Of a stretch of 64,000 nt of DNA, positions 39,977-48,872 are shown piece by piece. Location of the stretch: positions 1,517,168-1,581,167 of the forward strand of contig NZ_JAJIRO010000001.1 in assembly GCF_025717535.1 (NCBI RefSeq), written 5' to 3'. Within the stretch, counting starts at the first letter, position 1; every line of letters begins with the position of its first letter. The position numbers were made by a program, and so were the translations under genes. The notes beneath the pieces were generated by a model. It saw only the letters and a program-made list of their open reading frames with translations, was not told the origin of the DNA and did no database searches. The stretch is from Paucibacter sp. Y2R2-4 (GTDB lineage Bacteria > Pseudomonadota > Gammaproteobacteria > Burkholderiales > Burkholderiaceae_C).

Positions 39977-40302
39977 TGCGTGCCTCCAGCGGTTGCGGCA
40001 ACTGCCTTGCCGCCCTTGGCCCCCTTGCCGCTAGGCCCGTGGTCCTCGGCGCTTTGGGTCACGGCCGGGGTGATGGCGCGCATCTGCAAACGCTCGCGCG
40101 CCACTTGCTCCACCCGCAGATTGGTCGCCTGCGCATGACGCTCGGCCTGCAGGCGCTGGTTGTCAGCTTCGAGACGGCGGCCCTCGGCCTGAGCCCGGTC
40201 CAGCGCGGTGAACAGGCGGCGTGCTTCATAGGCGCTGCGCACCAGCACCAGGCCACTGGCCAGCACGGCAATGATCAGCAAGAGATTGAGGCGCCCGAAC
40301 AT
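39973..40302 (-). CDS. ftsL: Cell division protein FtsL
   Basis: A 109-residue bitopic protein: one N-terminal helix (NLLLIIAVLASGLVLVRSAY) and a periplasmic coiled coil (about 35-75) that pairs with FtsB, followed by a Gly/Ala/Lys tail. ATG 40302 gives a typical short N-terminus; TTG 40332 is possible. It sits between rsmH and ftsI as expected. Confidence 0.9.
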   Translation of the reverse strand: MFGRLNLLLIIAVLASGLVLVRSAYEARRLFTALDRAQAEGRRLEADNQRLQAERHAQATNLRVEQVARERLQMRAITPAVTQSAEDHGPSGKGAKGGKAVAATAGGTQ

Positions 40303-40332
40303 GATGAACTTACTCGCGAATCGATCCGGCAA

Positions 40333-41358
40333 TCACTCAGCGCGCCGATGGCGCTTCTTCACATGCACTTCCGGCAGCCGCGCCTCGGTGCGCTGCGCCA
40401 CCCGCAGCACCGCCGAACGCGCGCGCGGATTGGCCGCCACTTCGGCGTCGCTGGGCATGATGCGGGCGATGGCCTGCAGCGCCAGCGGCTTGGGCTCGGC
40501 GAACAGCGCGCGGCGGTCCACCACCTGCTTGCTGTGGGCGCCGATGAAGTTTTTGACGATGCGGTCTTCCAGCGAGTGGAAGGAAATGATGGCCATGCGG
40601 CCGCCCGGGGCCAGCAAATGCAGGGCCGCGTTCAGCCCTTGTTCCAGCTCTTGGAGTTCGCCGTTGACGTGAATCCGAAGAGCTTGAAAGGTACGCGTGG
40701 CGGGGTTTTGACCCGGTTCGCGAGTCTTGACCGCACGAGCCACGATTTCGGACAGCTCATCGGTTGTTCGCACGGGCTGGCCGTCTGCGCGGCGAGCCAC
40801 AAGCGCCTTTGCAATCTGCCCAGCAAACCGTTCTTCTCCATAGTTGCGTATCACTTCCGCAATCTGGCGCTCATCGGCGCGTGCCAAAAAGTCAGCAGCA
40901 CTTTCGCCGCGCGTGGTGTCCATGCGCATGTCCAGCGGTCCGTTGAAACGGAAGCTGAAGCCACGCTCGGGGTTGTCAATCTGAGGGCTAGAAACGCCCA
41001 GGTCCAGCAACACGCCCTGCACTTGCTCAATGCCCAAACCGGCCAGCTGCGCTTGCATATCGGCAAAGGGCGAGTGGCAGATGGCAAAGCGCGGGTCGTC
41101 AATGCGCGAGTCACCGGCGGTGGCGGCGGCAATCGCCTCTAGGTCGCGGTCAATCGCGATCAGCCGGCCTTGAGCGCCCAGCTTGGACAGCAGCAAGCGC
41201 GAATGCCCGCCGCGGCCAAAAGTGCCGTCGACATAAATGCCGTCGGGCGAGGTCAGCACCGAGTCCACCGTCTCATGCAGCAAGACCGTGGTGTGCGAGA
41301 ACAGCGGTGCCGACTCTGCGTTGGCAGCGTTGTCCGGGGTGTTATTGGAGTGAGCCAT
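40333..41358 (-). CDS. rsmH: 16S rRNA (cytosine-1402-N4)-methyltransferase
   Basis: A 341-residue SAM-dependent methyltransferase (MraW) acting on C1402 of 16S rRNA. Family motifs include [47 protein letters not shown] and PLDMRMD. It overlaps the mraZ stop by one base. Confidence 0.97.
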   Translation of the reverse strand: MAHSNNTPDNAANAESAPLFSHTTVLLHETVDSVLTSPDGIYVDGTFGRGGHSRLLLSKLGAQGRLIAIDRDLEAIAAATAGDSRIDDPRFAICHSPFADMQAQLAGLGIEQVQGVLLDLGVSSPQIDNPERGFSFRFNGPLDMRMDTTRGESAADFLARADERQIAEVIRNYGEERFAGQIAKALVARRADGQPVRTTDELSEIVARAVKTREPGQNPATRTFQALRIHVNGELQELEQGLNAALHLLAPGGRMAIISFHSLEDRIVKNFIGAHSKQVVDRRALFAEPKPLALQAIARIMPSDAEVAANPRARSAVLRVAQRTEARLPEVHVKKRHRRAE

Positions 41359-41786
41359 TAGAAGCTGAAGTCCTTGAGGGCATCCGGCATGTCGGACGCC
41401 ATGACCTGGGCTTCATGCGCGGCATAGGCAGCCGCATCCCACAACTCAAAGTGGCTGCCCATGCCGAGCAGCATCACGTCTTTTTGCAATCCGGCGCTGG
41501 CACGCAGCTCGGGCGAGATCAGCACGCGGGCCGCGCCGTCGATCTCCACATCCATGGCATTACCCAAGAAGACCCGCTTCCAACCGGCCGCCGACATGGG
41601 CAGCGCGGCGATGCGGTCACGAAAGCCTTCCCACGCCGGACGAGGAAAGACCATCAAGCAGCCTTCGGGGTGTTTGGTGATGGTCAGCTGGCCGGCGCAC
41701 AGCGCCTGCAAGACCTCGCGGTGGCGTGTTGGGACGGCCAAACGCCCCTTGGCATCCATTGCCAAGGCTGAAGCCCCCTGAAACAC
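41358..41786 (-). CDS. mraZ: Transcriptional regulator MraZ
   Basis: A 142-residue AbrB-like DNA-binding protein that represses the dcw operon in E. coli. The two SpoVT/AbrB-like repeats carry [14 protein letters not shown] and [13 protein letters not shown]. The start is placed at GTG 41786, which gives the conserved N-terminus (V)[14 protein letters not shown]; upstream codons would run through the promoter. No clear array of TGGG boxes is visible, so autoregulation cannot be confirmed. Confidence 0.93.
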   Translation of the reverse strand: MFQGASALAMDAKGRLAVPTRHREVLQALCAGQLTITKHPEGCLMVFPRPAWEGFRDRIAALPMSAAGWKRVFLGNAMDVEIDGAARVLISPELRASAGLQKDVMLLGMGSHFELWDAAAYAAHEAQVMASDMPDALKDFSF

Positions 41787-41826
41787 AAAATTCGCCACGG
41801 CGACCCACCAAATTGCACTTTTCAAC

Positions 41827-41855
41827 ACTTTAATACCCGAAAGGCACTGGGTCAA
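41827..41855 (-). promoter_or_regulatory. Candidate promoter of the dcw operon
   Basis: On the minus strand TTGACC (41855-41850) and TAAAGT (41832-41827) are separated by 17 bp, about 40 bp before the mraZ start. It is the only good sigma-70-like pair in this gap. Confidence 0.6.
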
Positions 41856-42075
41856 GGCAAATCGTGGAATTTCTCTTTCAAATCAAGTACTTAGGGAGGC
41901 TTTCTCAGAATTTTTAAAAGCAAATATCGTTCAAAAATAAGGACTTGCAGAGGGGTGTGAAACCAGAGCTTGAGAAAGCACAGGCACTTTCGGGGAAAGT
42001 TCACGGGGAGCGGGTATGGCGCATCAGACAGCGCCAGTTGGCCGGGCACTGCAGCCCGGTCAGCCGGCAGGCTCA

Positions 42076-42300
42076 TGGCTCGGGGGTCCTCGCTTCGCTC
42101 CGACTGCCCTGCGCTGCTCACAGCTTGGGGCCAGCGCAGAACTCACTGCACTCGCTACGCTCGTTTCGTTCAAACATGCTGCGCCAAGTCAGTCGTTGAA
42201 GCGCGCTGCGCGCGCAGCCCCAAGCTGCTGCGCTGCTCAGCCCCTCACAAATCGCCCGGCAGCCGCCCGAACTGCAGTGCGCTTGCATAGCGAGCGATGG
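42076..42300 (+). repeat. Dispersed GC-rich repeat, diverged copy 1
   Basis: This shares the order and key words of the element at 52258 (CTCACTGC, TTGAAGCGCGCTGCGCGCG, CACAAATCGCCCG) but with many differences. It lies head to head with the copy at 42318-42561. The whole spacer 41856-42622 has no credible gene; the frames in it are translations of the repeat. Confidence 0.65.
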
Positions 42301-42317
42301 GCGACCGCGACGATGGC

Positions 42318-42561
42318 GATAGCCAAACTCGAAGGTGGCCCGGCCCGCCGACGGGCGATTTGTGCCCGGCCGAGAGCGCAGCGGAGCGGGTCAGGCGCGC
42401 GCAGCGCGCTTCAACATCATGCTTGGTGGCCCCTGTCTGAACGCAGTGAGCACAGTGAACGAAGTGAGTTGGCCACCGCTGGCCCGCGCAGTGAGCACCG
42501 AGGGCAGTCGGCTCGCCAGAGCCGACCCGGGCACCATGAGCACGGCGGCGGGCTGGGCCAC
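42318..42561 (-). repeat. Dispersed GC-rich repeat, copy 2
   Basis: The reverse complement aligns along about 240 nt with 52258-52500, by eye at roughly 80-85 percent. Shared blocks include GTGCTCATGGTGCCCGGGTC, GGCTCTGGCGAGCCGACT and GCACAAATCGCCCGTCGG. Confidence 0.85.
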
Positions 42562-42622
42562 CTGAGCGCGGCAGCCCGAAATCAAGAAAACAATGCAGCC
42601 AACATGACTGCACCAATTCCAC

Positions 42623-43714
42623 TTATTCGCTACCGCCCACCACCGGCAGGCCTTCGGCGCGCCAGCGCAGCATGCCGCCATTCAAGTTGGCCACTTGCTT
42701 GAAGCCGGCTTTTTGCAGCAGCACCGTGGCTTGCGCCGAGCGAGCGCCGGAGCGGCACACCGCCACCAGCGGGCGCTGTGGGTCGAGCTCTGAAACCCGC
42801 GCCGCGAGTTGCGACAAGGGCAAGAGCTGCGCGCCCTCGATATGACCCAGCGCATCGATGAACTCCGCCGGCTCCCGCACATCCAAGAGCTGCAGTTTCC
42901 CAGCCGCGCCCTCACCCGCACGCAACTCCGCCAAAGCATTGGCCTGGATCTCCCAGATGCCGCTGAAGGCCAGCGTCAGCGGCGCCCACTCGCCTTCGTC
43001 CAGCGCCGCGCCATTCGAATCCGGCCGGCCGCAGACCAGGTTGGCAGGCACGGCCTTGTCCATCAGCTTGGGGTGCGGCAGGCCGAGATGGTTCATATAG
43101 CCGGCAAAGTCGGCCTCGTTGACATCGCCACCCAGGCGCGGGTTGAAGCGCAACTCCTCGGCGACGCTGGTGACCGTCAGACCGCGGTAGTCATGGCCGG
43201 GGTAAAGCAAACAAGCGGCCGGCAGGCTCAAGATTTGCGACTTGACCGATTGATACAACATGGACGGGCTGCCCTGCTGGAAGTCGGTGCGGCCGCAGCC
43301 ACGGATCAAAAGGCTGTCGCCGGTGAAGGCGCGGCTCAAATCATCGAGCACATAGGTCAGGCAGCCATTGGTGTGGCCGGGCGTGGCGCGCACCTCCAAG
43401 TAACGCGAGCCGAAGGCGACCCGGTCGCCATGCTGCAGCAAGCGGTCCGCATGGGCCGCGCCCGAGGCGGCGGCCAACATGATCTGGCTGTCACAGCGCT
43501 GCTTCAGCAGCCAAGCGCCGGTGACATGGTCGGCATGCACATGGGTGTCGAGCGTGGCGACCAAGCGCAGGCCCAGCTCGCGCAGCAGCGCCAGGTCGCG
43601 GCGCTCATGCTCGAACACCGGGTCAATGATCACCGCCTCGGCGCTGTTCGAGTCGCCCAGCAAATAGGTGTAAGTCGACGATGTGGGGTCAAACAACTGA
43701 CGAAAAATCAACAT
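42623..43714 (-). CDS. Persulfide dioxygenase-rhodanese fusion
   Basis: A 363-residue two-domain enzyme. Residues about 1-240 are an ETHE1-type metallo-beta-lactamase fold with the iron site THVHADHVTGAWLL, TPGHTNGC, FTGDSLLIRGCGRTDF and YPGHDYRG. Residues about 260-360 are a rhodanese domain with catalytic Cys in AVCRSGARSAQ. Such fusions oxidise glutathione persulfide to sulfite and shuttle sulfane sulfur to thiosulfate. ATG 43714 has a GGAGG site. It lies directly after a pair of YeeE/YedE transporter genes, making a sulfide-detoxification operon. Confidence 0.92.
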   Translation of the reverse strand: MLIFRQLFDPTSSTYTYLLGDSNSAEAVIIDPVFEHERRDLALLRELGLRLVATLDTHVHADHVTGAWLLKQRCDSQIMLAAASGAAHADRLLQHGDRVAFGSRYLEVRATPGHTNGCLTYVLDDLSRAFTGDSLLIRGCGRTDFQQGSPSMLYQSVKSQILSLPAACLLYPGHDYRGLTVTSVAEELRFNPRLGGDVNEADFAGYMNHLGLPHPKLMDKAVPANLVCGRPDSNGAALDEGEWAPLTLAFSGIWEIQANALAELRAGEGAAGKLQLLDVREPAEFIDALGHIEGAQLLPLSQLAARVSELDPQRPLVAVCRSGARSAQATVLLQKAGFKQVANLNGGMLRWRAEGLPVVGGSE

Positions 43715-43732
43715 GGCAAGCGCCTCCAAAAA

Positions 43733-44161
43733 TCAGTCAAGCGATGAGCCGCGCGCCGCGAAGAAACGGTCGTGCAGCCAAATCCCCAAGAGCATGGCGG
43801 GCACGAAAATCCAGGCCGCCTCCATGCCCTGCCCCAAAGCCACCAAGGCCGGGCCCGGGCAAAAACCGGCAATGCCCCAACCCACACCAAACAACACGCC
43901 ACCGACGCCCAAGCGCACATCGATGCGCCGGCTATTGGGGATCTCCATCGCATCGCCACTCCAGGCTCGGCTTTGACGCTTGGCATAGGCAAAGGCCAGC
44001 AGGCCCACGCCCACCGCGCCGCCCATCACCAGTGCCAGGCTGGGGTCCCAAGCGCCGGCCAGGTCGAGAAAAGCCTTGACCTTGGCCGGATTGCTCATGC
44101 CGCCCAGCATCAGGCCCAGACCAAAGATCAAACCACCGAGCAAGGCCCACACGGCGCGCAT
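43733..44161 (-). CDS. YeeE/YedE family sulfur transporter, second half
   Basis: A 142-residue membrane protein with about four helices and the conserved GxxNPxKVxxFLD (GGMSNPAKVKAFLD) and GWGIAGFCPGPA motifs. It corresponds to PmpB of PmpAB. It sits one base after its partner and 18 bp before the persulfide dioxygenase, so it probably moves a sulfur compound that feeds or relieves the same pathway. Confidence 0.85.
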   Translation of the reverse strand: MRAVWALLGGLIFGLGLMLGGMSNPAKVKAFLDLAGAWDPSLALVMGGAVGVGLLAFAYAKRQSRAWSGDAMEIPNSRRIDVRLGVGGVLFGVGWGIAGFCPGPALVALGQGMEAAWIFVPAMLLGIWLHDRFFAARGSSLD

Positions 44162-44162
44162 C

Positions 44163-44633
44163 TCAAACTCCCAGCGTCAAGACATGACGCATCAGATAAA
44201 CGGTGCCGAAGCCGGCCGCCATGAAGATCATCACATTCACCAGCGAGCGCAAAGACAGCCGGCTCAGCCCGCAAACGCCATGCCCGCTGGTGCAACCATT
44301 GCCCAGGCGCGCGCCAAAGCCCACCAAGACGCCCGCCAGCACCAAGCCCAGCGGCCCCACATCCACTTGCGCCTCCGGCCAAGGCGCAAAGCAGCGCCAC
44401 AGCCAGGGCGCCAGAAGTAAACCTGCAATGAAAAACAAGCGCGCCGATTGCGAGACTGATTGCGAGGCCGCCCCAGCCCTGGGCTTGAGCAGCGCCAGCA
44501 AAGGCTCGGCGACGATGCCGATGATGCCGGCAATGCGGCCATTGCCCAGCAAATAGAGCGCACTGGCCAGGCCAATCAAGAGCCCGCCGCCCAGCGCCTG
44601 CCAAGGCGTGAAGTGAATCCAATCGATGTTCAT
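44163..44633 (-). CDS. YeeE/YedE family sulfur transporter, first half
   Basis: A 156-residue membrane protein with about four helices and the signature [20 protein letters not shown], whose Cys is central to sulfur transport in this family. It corresponds to PmpA. It leads the operon pmpA-pmpB-persulfide dioxygenase. In other proteobacteria the ArsR-type repressor BigR heads such operons; none is seen here. Confidence 0.85.
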   Translation of the reverse strand: MNIDWIHFTPWQALGGGLLIGLASALYLLGNGRIAGIIGIVAEPLLALLKPRAGAASQSVSQSARLFFIAGLLLAPWLWRCFAPWPEAQVDVGPLGLVLAGVLVGFGARLGNGCTSGHGVCGLSRLSLRSLVNVMIFMAAGFGTVYLMRHVLTLGV

Positions 44634-44745
44634 GGCGCAAATCTTAGGGCAGTGGGCGGCAAGCGCTCCTGGCTTGTCACTGCCGTTTCATGCCGGCCTG
44701 TCACGCTTTTGACTTCGACACCCCCAAGAAGAGGCATACGCCGCC

Positions 44746-45987
44746 ATGCCCACCGGTTTTCACCTCTTGATCGCGGCCCAGTTTGCCTCCGCACTTGCCG
44801 ACAACGCCCTGCTCATCGTCATCATCGCCCGGCTGCAAGAGCTGAACCTGCCGGGCTGGTGGGCGCCGATGTTGAAGTTTGGTTTCACCGTGTCTTATGT
44901 GCTGCTGGCGCCTTTTGTCGGGCCGCTGGCCGACGCCTTCCCCAAGGCGCGCCTGATGGCCTGGATGAACGGCGTGAAGCTGCTTGCCGTGGGCGGCCTG
45001 GCCTGGGGCGTGCATCCCTTTGCCGCTTTCGCCCTGGTGGGTTTTGGGGCTGCCGCCTATGCGCCGGCCAAATACGGGCTGGTGACCGAACTGGTCGGGC
45101 CCGATCGCTTGGTGCGCGCAAATGGCTGGTTAGAAGTCTCGGTCGTCTGCGCTGCCCTCTTCGGCACGGTGCTGGGGGGCTTGTTGGTCAGCCCCTGGCT
45201 GCTGAGCCAAGGCGCGTACGCCGAGTTGCGAGAGGGGCTGAGCCACCTGGGCTGCTTCAGCGCCAGCGGCTTGGGCGTATCCATCTTGATTTTGATGGCG
45301 GTGTACGCCTTGGCCGGCCTGCTCAATCTGGGCGTGCCCAATAGCGGCGCCCGCTACCCGGCCAGCGGCATTCACCCCATCGCCTTGAGCCGCGACTTTT
45401 GGTGCGCCAACCGCAAGCTCTGGGCCGATGCCGACGGCGGCCTTTCGCTGGCCGTCACCACCTTATTCTGGGGCGTGGGCGCCACGCTGCAACTGGCGGT
45501 GCTGCGCTGGGCGGCCGATGTCTTGCAACTGCCGCTCTCGCAATCCGCCTATCTGCAAGCCGCCGTGGCGGTCGGCGTGATCGTCGGCGCCGCTGCCGCC
45601 GGCCGCTGGGTGCCGCTGCACGCGGCCAAGCGCATGTTGGTTTTCGGCGTGCTGCTAGGCCTGTTCATCCCCGCGATTGCCAGCACACAGAGCCTCACCT
45701 GGGCGATCCCGCTGCTGGTCTTGGTCGGCGCGGTGGGCGGGCTGATGGTGGTGCCGCTGAACGCCCTGTTGCAGCACCGCGGCTACACCCTGCTGAGCGC
45801 CGGCCGCTCGATTGCCGTGCAAGGCTTCAATGAAAACGCCAGCGTCCTGATGATGCTGGCCACCTACGCCGCCCTGCTCGCCCTGGATGTGCCTATCGTG
45901 GCCTTGATGTGGGGCTTTGGCTTGGCGATTGCGTTGGCGATGGGGCTATTGATGGGAAGGGAGACGAGCAGCAACCCAAAAACATGA
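44746..45987 (+). CDS. lplT: Lysophospholipid transporter LplT
   Basis: A 413-residue major facilitator with about 12 helices, which flips lysophospholipids inward across the inner membrane for re-acylation. N-terminal QFASALADNALLIVI and LKFGFTVSYVLLAPFVGPLAD match the family. No acyltransferase (aas) gene is next to it. It is divergent from the sulfur operon, with a 112-bp gap. Confidence 0.9.
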   Translation: MPTGFHLLIAAQFASALADNALLIVIIARLQELNLPGWWAPMLKFGFTVSYVLLAPFVGPLADAFPKARLMAWMNGVKLLAVGGLAWGVHPFAAFALVGFGAAAYAPAKYGLVTELVGPDRLVRANGWLEVSVVCAALFGTVLGGLLVSPWLLSQGAYAELREGLSHLGCFSASGLGVSILILMAVYALAGLLNLGVPNSGARYPASGIHPIALSRDFWCANRKLWADADGGLSLAVTTLFWGVGATLQLAVLRWAADVLQLPLSQSAYLQAAVAVGVIVGAAAAGRWVPLHAAKRMLVFGVLLGLFIPAIASTQSLTWAIPLLVLVGAVGGLMVVPLNALLQHRGYTLLSAGRSIAVQGFNENASVLMMLATYAALLALDVPIVALMWGFGLAIALAMGLLMGRETSSNPKT

Positions 45988-46131
45988 AAGGAGGTCAATA
46001 CCCTTGTGTCTTTTCTATGCGCATAAACGGCCGCACTACCCCTTTGGTTGAGGGGGACCCGTGCGCTTTTTGCCCCCCCTATCATCGAAAACCAATTTGC
46101 CCAACATAACTACCAACTAGCACGGAAGTTT

Positions 46132-46917
46132 ATGAAAAAAATATTACGCAATTCTCAGCCATTCGCCGCAATATTTGCGTGCGCAATGAGCACCGCCGCA
46201 TCAGCGAACCCGCAACTATTAAAAGTTGTCGTGACCGTCGACAAGCCTTCATACAACGCAACCTATTCTCTGGGTGTTGAAGCGAATGTGACGTCTGATC
46301 TTCCTCTGGTGAGCGTTACAGCAGACCACCAAGGATCGTCGACAAACAGCTTTGGTTCCTGGGCGCTGACTGACAAAGTCGCGTATTGGCACGCCTATTC
46401 GCCGTTATCGAACTATTTTCCGAAAGACACCGGTCCGGTTGATGGGATGCTGAACGTCCGCGCTACCGACACGGCAGGACAGCGTGCGGAAGTCTCTGTC
46501 CGATTTCAACCCTCGGAAGAGATGGAAATGCCGGAGGTCCAGTACGTGTGGACTGGGCTGGGTTTCAGCATCAGTGGACAAGCAGTATCTAAGGCAGACA
46601 ACTACAACCTATGGGTGTGGGACCCCCTCAATCAGTCGTACGTCTACAGTGCGACATCGACTCAGGCTGATCAACTGAGTTTCATTGATGGCGCATTGCT
46701 AACGCCTGGTCATGGCTACCGAGTGTTCTTCATTGCCAACAATTACGTTACCAACGTTGCCGAGAACTACACCCTGCTTTACAGGTCGTACTCGGGCTTT
46801 GATCTGTCTGTGGCTGCCGCAGTGCCAGAACCATCGAGCTATGCGTTGCTGCTAGGTGGTCTGGGCGTAGTTGGTTTGATTGGCCGGCATCAGAGTGTGC
46901 GAGTCCAGCGAGAATAA
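46132..46917 (+). CDS. PEP-CTERM sorting domain protein
   Basis: A 261-residue exported protein. The signal peptide (FAAIFACAMSTAASA) follows MKKILRN, and the C-terminus has VPEPSSYALLLGGLGVVGLIG, then a basic tail ending VQRE. The mature part resembles a repeated immunoglobulin-like beta fold (TVDKPSYNATYSLGVE). Codons are clearly richer in A and T than in the neighbours, so it may be recently acquired. The start is ATG 46132; longer frames have no support. Confidence 0.85.
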   Translation: MKKILRNSQPFAAIFACAMSTAASANPQLLKVVVTVDKPSYNATYSLGVEANVTSDLPLVSVTADHQGSSTNSFGSWALTDKVAYWHAYSPLSNYFPKDTGPVDGMLNVRATDTAGQRAEVSVRFQPSEEMEMPEVQYVWTGLGFSISGQAVSKADNYNLWVWDPLNQSYVYSATSTQADQLSFIDGALLTPGHGYRVFFIANNYVTNVAENYTLLYRSYSGFDLSVAAAVPEPSSYALLLGGLGVVGLIGRHQSVRVQRE

Positions 46918-46937
46918 GGATCCGAAGTGCATGGATC

Positions 46938-46976
46938 GGGGTCAGGTCTTTAATCTATAGGCAAGACCTGCCCCCC
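46938..46976. repeat. REP-like palindrome
   Basis: GGGGTCAGGTCTT and AAGACCTGCCCCC form arms around TAATCTATAGGC, matching the element at 279-316 in arm sequence and size. It lies just after the PEP-CTERM gene. Confidence 0.75.
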
Positions 46977-46989
46977 CCCAAAAAACCAC

Positions 46990-47205
46990 CAGGTAGCTTC
47001 CGCTCAGCGCAGCATCCATCGAGGCGACGCGCAGCGAGCCGTATTCTTTGGGGCTTCCCCTTCTGCATGGGCGAGGAGCGGAGAATTTGCCGGGCGTCGC
47101 GCAGCGACTTCAAGCACTGACTTCGCGCCCCCTGTTTGAACGTAGCGTAGCGAAGTGAGTTGGGCGCGGCCCGGCAAATTTGAGTATCCGAGCGGACCCG
47201 AAGGG
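46990..47205 (-). repeat. Dispersed GC-rich repeat, diverged copy
   Basis: Shares the pattern of the 42318 copy in the same orientation: GCGCAGCGACTTCAA, then CCCCTGTTTGAACG, then GCGAAGTGAGTTGG. Similarity is clear only in these blocks. No gene is credible in 46918-47366. Confidence 0.55.
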
Positions 47206-47230
47206 CCATGCGGCAGGGGCGCCTTCTTTG

Positions 47231-47260
47231 CCCACTTTCTTGTGCGCACAAGAAAGTGGG
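47231..47260. repeat. Perfect 30-bp palindrome
   Basis: The left arm CCCACTTTCTTGTGC is followed immediately by its exact reverse complement, with no loop bases. No T-run follows, so it is not a typical terminator. It lies between the diverged repeat and the glycosyltransferase gene, and similar hairpins are scattered in related genomes. Confidence 0.85.
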
Positions 47261-47366
47261 TCGGCCGCCGGGCCGAACTCCCGGCACGGTGCGGGCAGAC
47301 GCGATCCCGTTTCACCAACAGGCCGTACGCACTAACCTCAAACGCATGAGATTTAGACGCTCGCCC

Positions 47367-48608
47367 TTAAACCGCCCCCTGCCTCACCCCCACAATCGGC
47401 GACCGATACGGCACTTCAGCGCGATGGATGACAGAGTCCAGCACGCCTTCGAAGCGGGCAACGATGCTGCTCCAGTCCAGCGCGCTGGCGGTTTGGCAAG
47501 CGGCTTCGCCCATGCGCCGACGGCCTTGAAGATCGGCAGCCAAGCTGGCGGCAGCTTGCACAAAGGCGGCGGTGTCGTCCATGGGCGCCAACATGCCGTT
47601 TTCGCCGCTGCGAATCAGCTGCGCGGCGGCGGCGTAGTTGAAGGCCAGCACGGCCAAACCGCTGGCCATGGCCTCGGTGGTGACGTTGCCAAAGGTCTCG
47701 GTCAGGCTGGGGAACAAGAACAAGTCGCCGCTGGCGTAATGCGCAGCCAAGTCTTCGCCCTTGCGCTGGCCGGCGAAGATGGCTTGCGGCAGGCGCTGTT
47801 GCAGTTCTTCTTGCTGCGGGCCGCTGCCCACCACCACCAGCTTGGCGCGCGCATCTTTTTGGCTGATGGCTTCAAAGGCGGCGATCAGGGCGGGTAAGTT
47901 CTTCTCGGGCGCGATGCGGCCCACATAGAGCACGACCAAATCATCCGGCGCCACGCCCCATTGCTCGCGCAAGGCTTGGCTGCGCCGCAAAGGAGTGAAC
48001 TGCTTGGTGTCGACCCCGCGCGAAACCACGGTCAGGTTCTTGAAGCCACCGGCCTCCAGATCGCGCCGCAGGGCTTCGGTGGGCACCATGGTGTTTTGGG
48101 TGCGGTTATGAAACTTGCGAAGATAGGCCATGATGGGCTTGTAGAGCCAACCAATGCCGTAGTGCCGGCTGTAGGCGTGGAAATTGGTGCGGAAGTCGGA
48201 GCAAACCGGCAGCTTCAGATGCGTGGCCGCTTGCAGGGCCGACCAGCCCAGCGCGCCCTCGGTAGCGATGTGCACCACATCGGGCCGGTGCACCGACCAC
48301 AGCTGCACCAGCGCCTTTTTGGACGGCACGCCCATGCGCAGATTCGGGTAGCGCGGAATCGGCAGACCGCGCATCAGCACTTCATGAAAACGCACCGCGG
48401 TTTCGGCTGAGTCATTGGCGTCTTGACGTGGCCGGATCAGCTGAACATCATGGTTACGGGCGTGCAGACCCTCCACGATGCGGGCGATGGTCATGGCCAC
48501 GCCGTTCACCTCCGGCGGGTAGGTCTCGGTGACGAAGGCAATGCGCAAGGAGCGATGCGCCGCCGGGTAGTTGTCAACGAGGATGCCGTCCGGTGTGTCG
48601 TGCTTCAT
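47367..48608 (-). CDS. Family 4 glycosyltransferase
   Basis: A 413-residue GT-B enzyme. The N-terminal acceptor domain begins RIAFVTETYPPEVNGVAMTI; the C-terminal donor domain has VLYVGRIAPEKNLPALI and the EX7E region FPSLTETFGNVTTEAMASG. It most resembles the mannosyltransferases that add GDP-mannose-derived sugars to lipids. ATG 48608 is chosen over 48632 because it gives a usual N-terminus; neither has a strong site. No other sugar-related gene is adjacent, so acceptor and product are unknown. Confidence 0.85.
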   Translation of the reverse strand: MKHDTPDGILVDNYPAAHRSLRIAFVTETYPPEVNGVAMTIARIVEGLHARNHDVQLIRPRQDANDSAETAVRFHEVLMRGLPIPRYPNLRMGVPSKKALVQLWSVHRPDVVHIATEGALGWSALQAATHLKLPVCSDFRTNFHAYSRHYGIGWLYKPIMAYLRKFHNRTQNTMVPTEALRRDLEAGGFKNLTVVSRGVDTKQFTPLRRSQALREQWGVAPDDLVVLYVGRIAPEKNLPALIAAFEAISQKDARAKLVVVGSGPQQEELQQRLPQAIFAGQRKGEDLAAHYASGDLFLFPSLTETFGNVTTEAMASGLAVLAFNYAAAAQLIRSGENGMLAPMDDTAAFVQAAASLAADLQGRRRMGEAACQTASALDWSSIVARFEGVLDSVIHRAEVPYRSPIVGVRQGAV

Positions 48609-48872
48609 GCCTGCATGGTGCCCAGCACGCATAACAGTTCGATGACAGCGGACTATTTAATTGCAAGCAAGGGTCTGATGCCAGCAGCCCGGCGCTTTTC
48701 AAAGCATCGATGAGCCGCCATCGTCACGGAATTTTCATGCAGGGCCGTCACCATCGCGCCACCGAAGCCAAAGCGGCCGGCAAGCCCATGTGTTTGCGTC
48801 TTGCTGCTTTCGGCCTGGCGGGCAGTCTTTTTGGTTTGCCCTTTTCATTGTTTCTATCTTTCGAGGACGCGT

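Noticed and set aside
41787..41900. MraZ-binding TGGG box array before mraZ
   Set aside because: Only one clear TGGG is present near the start; the evenly spaced triple box of other bacteria is not visible.
42016..42702. Frames translating to SERSE-like repeats, also at 52155-52733 on the minus strand
   Set aside because: They are translations of the dispersed DNA repeat and resemble each other only because the DNA does; no ribosome-binding site or domain.
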